This document shows positions 57,114 to 64,000 of a stretch of DNA of 64,000 bases, piece by piece. The DNA is from CAZKVJ01 sp964556225 (lineage in GTDB: Bacteria > Actinomycetota > Acidimicrobiia > Acidimicrobiales > Ilumatobacteraceae), in contig CAZKVJ010000004.1 of the NCBI GenBank assembly GCA_964556225.1, forward strand, positions 124,001-188,000, in the 5' to 3' direction. The notes under the pieces are model-generated. The model ran no database searches, was not told where the DNA came from, and worked only from the letters and a program-made list of their open reading frames with translations. Position 1 is the stretch's first letter. Each line of letters starts with the position of its first letter. Position numbers and translations under genes: made by a program.

Positions 57114-57929
57114 TCAGTGGGCCAGCTCGGCGATCTCCTCGCGGGTCGCCTCGCCGGGCAGCTTGCCGATGATGATCATCGCCAGGACCTCGTCCTTGGT
57201 GACCTCGCTCTTGTTCACCGTGCCGACCAGCTTGCCCTGGAGCATCACGCTGATCCGGTCGGCCAGGTCGAACACGTCGTGGATGTCGTGGCTGATGAGG
57301 AAGATCCCGATGCCCTCGGCCCGCAGCTGGTTGATGAGCTCGCGGACCTGGGCCGTCTCGGCCGGGCCGAGCGCCGCCGTCGGCTCGTCCATGATGAGGA
57401 TCTTGGCGTTGAAGTACACGGCCCGGGCGATGGCGACCGACTGGCGCTGGCCGCCCGACAGCGACCGGACCGCCGTCTTCAGGTTCTTGAACCGCGGGTT
57501 CAGGCGCGACATCACCTTGGCCGTCGCCGACGCCATGGCCGAGTCGTCGAGCGAGCCGGTCTTCGTGCGCAGCTCGCGGCCGAGGAACACGTTGCCGGCG
57601 GCATCGATGTTGTCCGCCAGCGCCAGCTTCTGGTAGATCGTCTCCACGCCGTACTGCTGGGCGTCACGCGGGGCGTTGATCGTCACCGGCTGTCCGTTGA
57701 TGAAGATCTGGCCCGAGTCGGCCGGGTGGGCGCCGGACAGCGTGTGGATCAGCGTCGACTTCCCGGCGCCGTTGCCCCCGACCAGGGCCACCACCTCGCC
57801 AGGGTAGAGATCGATCGTCACACCGTCGACGGCGTGGATGCCGCCGAAGGCGACCCGGATGTCCCGCAGCTCCACCAGCGGGACCCGAGCCTCCCCGGAC
57901 GGATGCTCGGAGCTCGTGTTGTCGGTCAT
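57114..57929 (-). CDS. xylG: Sugar ABC importer ATP-binding subunit (XylG-like, single domain)
   Basis: A 271-residue ATPase with one ABC domain: Walker A GGNGAGKST, signature LSGGQRQS, Walker B ILIMDEPTAAL, switch His in ISHDIHDV. Classical XylG and RbsA carry two ABC domains in about 500 residues; this one-domain form, common in actinobacteria, presumably works as a dimer. GGGAGG lies upstream of ATG 57929. It is the last gene of a minus-strand importer operon after the permease and binding protein. Confidence 0.88.
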   Translation of the reverse strand: MTDNTSSEHPSGEARVPLVELRDIRVAFGGIHAVDGVTIDLYPGEVVALVGGNGAGKSTLIHTLSGAHPADSGQIFINGQPVTINAPRDAQQYGVETIYQKLALADNIDAAGNVFLGRELRTKTGSLDDSAMASATAKVMSRLNPRFKNLKTAVRSLSGGQRQSVAIARAVYFNAKILIMDEPTAALGPAETAQVRELINQLRAEGIGIFLISHDIHDVFDLADRISVMLQGKLVGTVNKSEVTKDEVLAMIIIGKLPGEATREEIAELAH

Positions 57930-57944
57930 GGTCGTGCCTCCCGA

Positions 57945-59303
57945 TCAGGCTCGTCCGCTCTGGACGATGATGCCGGCGACGATCAACCCGACGGCGAGCA
58001 CTGCGAACGCCAGCCGCTTGCGACCGGTGCGCAGCGAGGAGTCGATCGCGACCGCCGTGACCAGCACGACGCCCACGACGATGTCCTGCGACGGCGAGTC
58101 GATGTTCAGCAGCACCATGCCGGAGCGCAGCGACTGCATCACCACGGCTCCGAGCACGGCACCAGGGATGGTGCCGATGCCACCGGCGAACGAGGTGCCG
58201 CCGATGACGGCAGCGGCGATCACGTCGAGCTCGTTCTGGATGCCCAGGTTGGTGACGGCGGCGTTGAGGCGCGCCGTTTGGATCGCTGCGCTGACCGCGG
58301 CCAGGACGCCCATGAGGACGAACGTGAGCATCACGGTGCGACGGGTGTTGATGCCGCTCAGCTCGGCCGCCTCCGGGTTGCCGCCATAGGCGTAGACGTA
58401 CCGGCCGAAGCGCCGCCGGCGGGCGACGTAGCTCATCAGCAGCGTGATGCCGATCAGAATCACGACGGGATAGGCCACACCGGTCGGCTTGTTGGTGATG
58501 GGCGAGATGTACTTGTTCGCCACGAGGCCGATGCCGACCAGCACCGCCCCGCAGCCGAGCACGCCGAGCCCGACGTCGACCCACGTCGGGCGCACCGCGA
58601 GGTCGTAGCGGCGCCGCCGCCGGCGAGCCAGGTAGATGCTCACGATGATGCCGGCGCACGCGAGAGCAGCCAGCACCCAGCTCCGCCACTCGCCGAGGTT
58701 GCCCTTGGACCCACCGCCGATCAGCCGGAACGTGTCGTCGAGAGGCGCCAGCGTCTGGCCCTGCTTGTCGCCCGTCCGGAAGATCATGCCCCGCCACACC
58801 AGGAACCCACCGAGGGTGACGATGAACGCCGGGACCCCGACGTAGGCCACGAGGAAGCCCGTGATCGAACCGATCACCGCCCCGACGATCAGGCCCACCG
58901 CCAGCGCCACCAGCCAGACGTACGACTTGTCCTTCAGGCCCTCGATGGTGACGTCGAAGCCGAAGAAGGCGATGACGCCGTCGGTCTGGACGAGCGCCAT
59001 CGTGTAGCCCACGAACCCGAGCACGGACCCCACCGACAGGTCGATGTTGCGCGTCACGATGATGAGGACCATCCCGGTCGCCATCACCGCGATCGACGTG
59101 CTCTGGACCGACAGGTTCCACAGGTTGCGGGCGGTGAGGAAGTCGCCGTCCGACAGGATGTTGAACGCGAGCCAGATGACGAGCAGGGCGACGATCATGC
59201 CCACCAGGCGGGTGTCGATCTCGGTCGACGCCACCACGGAGCGCCACGATCGCTCCTGCCGCGTGCTGGTGGCCGCCGGGGCGGCCGCTGAAGTGTCAGT
59301 CAT
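57945..59303 (-). CDS. xylH: Sugar ABC importer permease (XylH-like)
   Basis: A 452-residue permease of the ribose/xylose (BPD_transp_2) family with about twelve hydrophobic helices. VTRNIDLSVGSVLGFVGY is the core signature, and VYAYGGNPEAAELSGINTRRTV is the cytoplasmic coupling loop for the ATPase. An extra basic loop (YLARRRRRRYDL) and two added helices after residue 220 are as in XylH, which is longer than RbsC. ATG 59303 is taken over the upstream GTG 59309. It lies between the ATPase gene (15 bases away) and the binding-protein gene. Confidence 0.9.
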   Translation of the reverse strand: MTDTSAAAPAATSTRQERSWRSVVASTEIDTRLVGMIVALLVIWLAFNILSDGDFLTARNLWNLSVQSTSIAVMATGMVLIIVTRNIDLSVGSVLGFVGYTMALVQTDGVIAFFGFDVTIEGLKDKSYVWLVALAVGLIVGAVIGSITGFLVAYVGVPAFIVTLGGFLVWRGMIFRTGDKQGQTLAPLDDTFRLIGGGSKGNLGEWRSWVLAALACAGIIVSIYLARRRRRRYDLAVRPTWVDVGLGVLGCGAVLVGIGLVANKYISPITNKPTGVAYPVVILIGITLLMSYVARRRRFGRYVYAYGGNPEAAELSGINTRRTVMLTFVLMGVLAAVSAAIQTARLNAAVTNLGIQNELDVIAAAVIGGTSFAGGIGTIPGAVLGAVVMQSLRSGMVLLNIDSPSQDIVVGVVLVTAVAIDSSLRTGRKRLAFAVLAVGLIVAGIIVQSGRA

Positions 59304-59406
59304 TCTCACACTCGCTCGTCATCGAGACCCTCGCTGGATGCGAACGTGCCCCCCGCCCGCAGGGTCGCGGTCGGGGGGCACGTCACGATTCAGGCGTTGT
59401 CAGCCG

Positions 59407-60501
59407 TCAGGGGCAGGCCGCCACCGAGCCAGACTCGACGCCATCGCAGAGGGTGGCCTCGTCGATCCACCCGGCATCCAGGACGACGTCGAGGTTGTCC
59501 TGGGTGATCGGGATCGGCTCCAGCAGGATCGAGGCGATCTCGATGCCACCGGGCGTGGTGAACGGCGCCGTGCCCTCGACGTTGGCGGGGGTCGGATCGC
59601 TGCAGAGCGCGATGGCCGCCTCACCGGCCGCAGTGCCGAGCTCGCGGGCGTCTTTCCACACGCTCACGGTCTGCGTACCGAGCGCAACCCGGTTCAGGGC
59701 GGCCTGGTCGCCGTCCTGGCCGGACACCGGGATCTGACCCGCGAGACCCTGGGCCTCGAGGGCGGCCACGACACCGCCGGCCATGCCGTCGTTCTGCGCC
59801 AGCACGGCGTCGATCTCGTTGTTCTCGTCCGTCAGCACCTGCTCCATGGTGCTCTGGGCGATCGAGGGATCCCAGTTGTCGGTGTAGGTCTCGCTCACGA
59901 TCTCGATCGCGCCCGAGTCCACCGCCTCCTTGATGACCCGGTCCGCACCCTCGCGCAGGAAGTCGGCGTTGGCGTCGGCGCTGTTGCCCTTCACGATCAC
60001 CCAGCGGCCCTCCGGCACCTGGTCGAAGATGGCCTGGGCCTCGAGCTCGCCGACCTTCACGTTGTCGAACGTGATGTAGAGAGCGTTCTCGTCCTCGATC
60101 AGGCGGTCGTAGGCGATGACCGGCACGCCCTGCTCGATGGCCGCCGACACGCCCGGCTTGACGGCCGTGCCGTCCTGGGCGAGCACGACCAGCACGTTCG
60201 CGCCCTGGGAGATCAGGTTCTCCATGTTGGTCAGCTGCGTCTCGGCCGACGACTTGGCGTCGTTCGAGATGTAGGTGCCGCCACCGGCCTCGATGGCTGC
60301 CTTCAGCGCCGGCTCGTCCCACTTGGCCCAACGCTCTTCCTGGTAGTTGTTCCAGGAGACGCCGACCACGCAGTCGCCAGCGGCCTCGCCACCGGTGCCC
60401 GACGGCGCCTCGGTGCCCTCGGTGCTGTCGTCGTCGTCACCACACGCTGCCAGTACCAGTGCTGCTGCAGCGGCAACCGCTGCCAGCCTCCGAACTCTCA
60501 T
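59407..60501 (-). CDS. xylF: Sugar-binding lipoprotein (XylF-like)
   Basis: A 364-residue solute-binding lipoprotein. MRVRRLAAVAAAAALVLAAC is the signal, with Cys20 as lipid site, followed by an acidic tether (GDDDDSTEGTEAPSG). The mature part is a periplasmic-binding-protein type I fold: VGVSWNNYQEERWAKWDEPALKAAIEAGGGTYI, LISQGANVLVVLAQDGTAV, VIAYDRLIED, VKGNSADANADFLREGA and VSGQDGDQAALNRVALGTQTVSVWK, closest to D-xylose-binding XylF. GGAGG upstream selects ATG 60501. Xylose is likely but ribose or another pentose is possible. Confidence 0.9.
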   Translation of the reverse strand: MRVRRLAAVAAAAALVLAACGDDDDSTEGTEAPSGTGGEAAGDCVVGVSWNNYQEERWAKWDEPALKAAIEAGGGTYISNDAKSSAETQLTNMENLISQGANVLVVLAQDGTAVKPGVSAAIEQGVPVIAYDRLIEDENALYITFDNVKVGELEAQAIFDQVPEGRWVIVKGNSADANADFLREGADRVIKEAVDSGAIEIVSETYTDNWDPSIAQSTMEQVLTDENNEIDAVLAQNDGMAGGVVAALEAQGLAGQIPVSGQDGDQAALNRVALGTQTVSVWKDARELGTAAGEAAIALCSDPTPANVEGTAPFTTPGGIEIASILLEPIPITQDNLDVVLDAGWIDEATLCDGVESGSVAACP

Positions 60502-60598
60502 CTCTTGCCTCCCCATCTGAGTGGAGCCCGTCGGCCGACATCGATCGACGAGCACGTGCACCCTAGTCCAGCGAGCCGGCACGGGCCGACATCCCGCC

Positions 60599-62482
60599 TC
60601 AAGCGCGCGCCGTGCCGTCGTAGTAGCGCTGTGCGAGCGCCCACGCCTCGAGGCCGCACTGCGAGCCGATCCGACGCCCCTCGAGATCGTCGGCTGAGAT
60701 GTGGATGCCCATGTAGATGCGGGAGATGCCGGCCTGGTCGGCGGCGTCGTAGTAGGTGGCCCACTGCAGGGTGACGTCCTCGGTCGGGCCTTCTTCGTGG
60801 AGCAGTTCACCCTTTGTGGTGGTCCACTCCGAGAGCCCGCCAGGGAAGTACGCGCTGCCGGTGATCGCCGTCATCACCTCGGCGGCGGCACGGCTGAACG
60901 TGCTGTGGCCCGACACGTAGCCGGCGAACGCGGGCGTGACGAACGTGGACCGTTGGTAGGGCACCCAGTCGACCGCCCGGATCCAGCCGACGCCGCTGGT
61001 CTCCTGCTCCGGATCGTCCGGGAAGCCGCGCCAGGAGTACACCGCGATCTCGCCGATGTGTCCGGCGAGCGCCTCGTGGCGCTCACCCGGCGCGCTCGAC
61101 GCCTCGGTGATCACCTCCACCAGCCCCGGCTCCAAGGGCAGCCCCTCCGGGTCATAGGAGGGCCCCTGCGGGTCGCTCGACTGCCCCTTGCCGCCCATGT
61201 AGCGGATCATCGACATCGGTCGGGCCGAGTCGTAGAAGCCCTTCAGGCCCCACGCGGCGATGGCGGCGTCGTGGACGGCGCCGTTCAGCGCGAAGTAGGT
61301 CTTGACGTCCCACTCGAGCGGATCGAGTAGCGCTCCCTCGCCGCCCAGGCGGCGCTGGAAGCCGGGGGCGTCCTGCACCTCGTTGGCGATCAGGTTCCAG
61401 TGCCCGGGGGGCGTCTCCGAGTGCGGCCCGTCCGCCCAGAACTCGGCGAGGACGCGTGCGAAGTCGGCGCGCAGGACCACCTCGGGCTCGTACGGCTCGC
61501 CCGTCACCGGGTTGACGTCGTGGCCCTCGCCATCGTTGGCGCCGAGCGAGCTCCCACCCACCGACGCCGGGGAGATGTCGACCTCGACCCCGTCGGCCGG
61601 GTCGAGCTGGGCGACGTAGCGCAGCATCTCGAGCGCCGCCTGCTGGTACTCGGCGCCGGAGTCGGTGTCAGAAAGCCGCGGCGGCGGCCCGGGATCGATC
61701 GGGGTGCCCGTAGACGAGGGGGGTAGGGCGAACGAGTCCACATGCCCCCAGTGCGGACCGAGGAAGGTCTGGACCTGGCCGGGGATCGGCAGACCGTTCT
61801 GGGCGATCTGCTCGCCCAGCGACAGCGGCTGCCAGCGGTTGGGGTCGGCCATGATCGTGCCCGCCTTGTCGACCTCGAGCGGATCGTTCACGGGGCGGTA
61901 CGAGCTGTCGATGTACCGCTCGTCCTCGAACGAGCCGTCGGCGCTGCCCACGTCGATGACCGTCTGGGCGATCCGGTTGCCGAGGCCGGCCGGCGAGTCG
62001 CCGTTGGTGGACTCGTAGTCCGTCCGGTAGCACAGCGACGCCATCACCTCGTCGAGCTGTTCCTGGGCCACCGCAAGGTCGGACACGGTGCCGTAGCGCC
62101 ACAGGAGCAACCGGTACGCGGCGTAGCTGATCGCCGCCTCCCGGGCGGCGGTGACGTCGTCGGCCGTGTGCTTCTCCGTCACGAAGTAGCCGTCGGCGGT
62201 GTCGTCGTAGGCCGCCCAGGCGTCCCACATGGCCGCCGAGGTGTGGAACAGGTTGCGGGCGTGCTCTGTTGGCGCAGGGATCACCTGGCGGATGAGCTCG
62301 AGCAGCGTCTCGTCCCACACCCTGGCCACCGAGCGGCCCCCGAGGTCGTCTCGAGTGCAGTCCTCGACCATGTAGGCCGCCACAGGGTCCGAGGACGAGC
62401 ACGCCGTCACGCCAGCAGCCCAGGCCACCAGGACGCCAGCGATCGCGCCGACCCGTCGTGCCCGGAGTGCGAACGGGGTCAT
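60599..62482 (-). CDS. Vanadium-dependent haloperoxidase-type PAP2 lipoprotein
   Basis: A 627-residue exported lipoprotein: signal RRVGAIAGVLVAWAAGVTAC with Cys28 as lipid site. The C-terminal PAP2/vanadium haloperoxidase domain holds all vanadate ligands in order: Lys and Arg in LKGFYDSARP (7 apart), SGH in GYVSGHSTFS, and Arg and His in SRIYMGIH (6 apart). The N-terminal half is the helical bundle of this family. Whether it halogenates or dephosphorylates cannot be told. It could act on the outer face of the membrane. ATG 62482 has TACGTT 7 nt upstream. Confidence 0.82.
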   Translation of the reverse strand: MTPFALRARRVGAIAGVLVAWAAGVTACSSSDPVAAYMVEDCTRDDLGGRSVARVWDETLLELIRQVIPAPTEHARNLFHTSAAMWDAWAAYDDTADGYFVTEKHTADDVTAAREAAISYAAYRLLLWRYGTVSDLAVAQEQLDEVMASLCYRTDYESTNGDSPAGLGNRIAQTVIDVGSADGSFEDERYIDSSYRPVNDPLEVDKAGTIMADPNRWQPLSLGEQIAQNGLPIPGQVQTFLGPHWGHVDSFALPPSSTGTPIDPGPPPRLSDTDSGAEYQQAALEMLRYVAQLDPADGVEVDISPASVGGSSLGANDGEGHDVNPVTGEPYEPEVVLRADFARVLAEFWADGPHSETPPGHWNLIANEVQDAPGFQRRLGGEGALLDPLEWDVKTYFALNGAVHDAAIAAWGLKGFYDSARPMSMIRYMGGKGQSSDPQGPSYDPEGLPLEPGLVEVITEASSAPGERHEALAGHIGEIAVYSWRGFPDDPEQETSGVGWIRAVDWVPYQRSTFVTPAFAGYVSGHSTFSRAAAEVMTAITGSAYFPGGLSEWTTTKGELLHEEGPTEDVTLQWATYYDAADQAGISRIYMGIHISADDLEGRRIGSQCGLEAWALAQRYYDGTARA

Positions 62483-62489
62483 GGCGGTC

Positions 62490-62495
62490 AACGTA
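62490..62495 (-). promoter_or_regulatory. -10 hexamer TACGTT before the haloperoxidase-type gene
   Basis: The minus-strand hexamer ends 7 nt before ATG 62482. Confidence 0.42.
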
Positions 62496-62542
62496 CTCGG
62501 CCCCGCCCCAACCCCCGATCAGCGGTGTGGTTCAATCCGAAC

Positions 62543-64000
62543 GTGTCCGACCACCCGGAAGCACCCGCCACCGGTCAGCGGCGGCGAGGGAGGCGCCTGG
62601 CGATCGCGGCGCTGGCCGTGGTCACCGCAGGAGCGGGCGTCGCCACGGTCGCCACCTCGCGCTCAGGCGGGTCGGCCGCCAGCGCCTCCGTCGGCGAAGC
62701 GCCCACGTTCGTCGATGACACGGCGGGGTCGGGCGTGGAGCACTCCTACGTCGGCGACTTCGACTTCTTCGTCGGCGGCGGAGTGGCGGTGTTCGACTGC
62801 GACGACGACGGGCGACAGGATCTGTACCTGGCCGGCGGGCGCGGACCCGCAGCGCTGTACCGCAACGAGAGCGCGGTGGGTGGCGAGCTGCGATTCGCGT
62901 CCGTGCCGGCAGCTGAGACGAACCTCGACGCTGTCACCGGGGCCTATCCGCTCGAGGTCGACAGCGACGGCCACGTCGACCTGGTGGTCCTCCGCAACGG
63001 GGCGAACGTGGTGCTGCGCGGGCTCGGCGACTGCCGCTTCGAACCCGCCAACGAGCTGTTCGGCCTCGACGGCGGCGACGACTGGACCACGGCGTTCAGC
63101 GCGACCTGGGAGGACGGCGCAACGCTGCCGACACTGGCGTTCGGCAGCTACCTGGTGCCCGCCACGTTCGACTGCGCCGACAGCTGGCTCGTGCGTCCCG
63201 ACGGCGACGCGTACGGCTCGCCCATGGCGCTGAGCCCCGGCTACTGCACGCTGTCGATGCTGTTCAGCGACTGGGATCACACGGGGCGACGGGACCTGCG
63301 CCTCGCCAACGACCGCCACTACTACGGGACCACCGGCAGCGAGCAGCTGTGGCGGATCGAGCCGGGCGAGACGCCCCGCCCGTACACCGAGGACGAGGGC
63401 TGGCGGCCACTCCAGCTGTGGGGCATGGGCATCGCCAGCCAGGACCTCACCGGCGACGGACGCCCCGAGGTGTTCCTCACCAGCCAGGGCGACAACAAGC
63501 TGCAGACCCTCGAGAGCGACACCGGCGAGCCGACCTATCGCGACATCGCGCTCCGCTCGGGGGTGACCGCACAGCGGCCGTACGCCGGCGGCGACGTGCT
63601 CCCCTCGACCGCCTGGCACCCCGAGTTCGCCGACGTGAACAACGACGGTTTCGTCGACCTGTTCATCTCGAAGGGCAACGTCGAGGCCCAGCCGGACCAC
63701 GCGACCCGCGACCCGAGCAACCTCCTCATCGGCCAGCCCGACGGCACGTTCGTCGAGGGCGCCCCCGCTGCCGGGATCGTCGGCTACGACCGGGCGCGCG
63801 GCGCCGCGCTCGCCGACTTGAACCTCGACGGACTGCTCGACCTCGTCGTCGTCAACCGCGAGGCCGATGCCCGGCTGTGGCGCAACGTCGGCGCCGGCGA
63901 CGCCGAGCAGCCGGAGCCGGTGGGCCACTGGATCGCGGTGCGGGTCCGCCAGCGGGCACCGAACCTCGATGCCATCGGTGCCTGGGTGGAGGTACGCACC
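62543..64000 (+). CDS. CRTAC1 family protein (FG-GAP/VCBS and ASPIC/UnbV), N-terminal part
   Basis: The first 486 residues of a protein that runs past the window end. A membrane or signal helix (LAIAALAVVTAGAGVATVA) follows a basic start RQRRRGRRR-like segment. The body has FG-GAP/VCBS propeller repeats with DxDxDG-type calcium loops (VAVFDCDDDGRQDLYLAGG, VDSDGHVDLVVLRNG, QDLTGDGRPEVFL, ADVNNDGFVDLFISKG, ADLNLDGLLDLVVVN), and the last visible residues (GHWIAVRVRQRAPNLDAIGAWVEV) open the ASPIC/UnbV domain. It is divergent from the haloperoxidase-type gene. The exact role is unknown. Confidence 0.82.
   Translation, partial: MSDHPEAPATGQRRRGRRLAIAALAVVTAGAGVATVATSRSGGSAASASVGEAPTFVDDTAGSGVEHSYVGDFDFFVGGGVAVFDCDDDGRQDLYLAGGRGPAALYRNESAVGGELRFASVPAAETNLDAVTGAYPLEVDSDGHVDLVVLRNGANVVLRGLGDCRFEPANELFGLDGGDDWTTAFSATWEDGATLPTLAFGSYLVPATFDCADSWLVRPDGDAYGSPMALSPGYCTLSMLFSDWDHTGRRDLRLANDRHYYGTTGSEQLWRIEPGETPRPYTEDEGWRPLQLWGMGIASQDLTGDGRPEVFLTSQGDNKLQTLESDTGEPTYRDIALRSGVTAQRPYAGGDVLPSTAWHPEFADVNNDGFVDLFISKGNVEAQPDHATRDPSNLLIGQPDGTFVEGAPAAGIVGYDRARGAALADLNLDGLLDLVVVNREADARLWRNVGAGDAEQPEPVGHWIAVRVRQRAPNLDAIGAWVEVRT

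Overview
The window is about 64 kb of very G+C-rich DNA packed with genes. Most gaps are under 120 bases, and no gene-free stretch reaches 300 bases; the longest are about 267, 247 and 213. Gene content and order point to an actinobacterium: DUF501-Ppx, galU near moeA, a Ser-tailed FmdB protein, a GlpR/SepX-like membrane protein, single-gene QueF, and BMP-type and XylFHG-type ABC importers. I lean towards class Acidimicrobiia (Ilumatobacter-like) because of the secreted DUF1501/DUF1800 pair with its 'LTVWP..GYF' repeats and the Cys-less FmdB, but this placement is inference. I see no insertion sequence, prophage, CRISPR array or origin.

Layout. 1-1763: end of an FAD oxidoreductase and a CoA-transferase. 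1827-3836: glycogen debranching enzyme. 3918-9376: accessory genes of a CO-dehydrogenase/xanthine-dehydrogenase-type molybdoenzyme (coxD, coxE, two xdhC/coxI-family genes, mocA-like, coxG), interrupted by a convergent nlpC gene; the structural coxMSL genes are absent. 9385-11395: DUF501, Ppx/GppA, GNAT, translationally coupled. 11423-16704: acyl-CoA genes, a NUDIX protein, an LPATG surface protein and an SGNH esterase. 16746-24297: queF, then a nucleoside salvage and import block (adenosine deaminase, uracil phosphoribosyltransferase, BMP lipoprotein, ATPase, two permeases). 24330-32415: an AbiEi/DUF559 protein, phosphosugar mutase plus adenosine-kinase-like PfkB, aminopeptidase N, panB and tRNA-Ala(CGC). 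32490-42514: a minus-strand stretch with glpR/sepX-like, moaC, three secreted-protein genes, moaA, moeA/glp and galU. 42585-43617: a CIRCE heat-shock operator, a Ruc/FmdB homologue without cysteines, and a SAF-domain protein. 43592-48771: uppP, a PHP hydrolase, an RmlD-like reductase and a TldD/PmbA pair. 48837-53555: an FlK-like thioesterase, an IlvG-like TPP enzyme, a PAP2 protein, then a persulfide-sensing repressor with a CstB-like persulfide dioxygenase/rhodanese. 53596-57070: dxs, an inositol-phosphatase-family gene and nfuA. 57114-60501: XylGHF sugar importer. 60599-64000: a vanadium haloperoxidase-type lipoprotein divergent from a CRTAC1/FG-GAP protein that runs off the end.

Three patterns stand out between the genes. 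First, about twenty transcription-unit heads have a TANNNT hexamer only 6-9 nt before the start codon and no Shine-Dalgarno sequence, which suggests widespread leaderless transcription; genes inside operons and the secreted-protein genes carry Shine-Dalgarno sequences instead. Second, two almost identical 23-24 bp perfect palindromes with a TGA loop sit between convergent gene pairs 15 kb apart, and they differ by a compensated base-pair change. Third, two regulatory sites can be read with good confidence: CIRCE before the Ruc homologue, and a CsoR/CstR-type dyad between the -35 and -10 of the persulfide operon.
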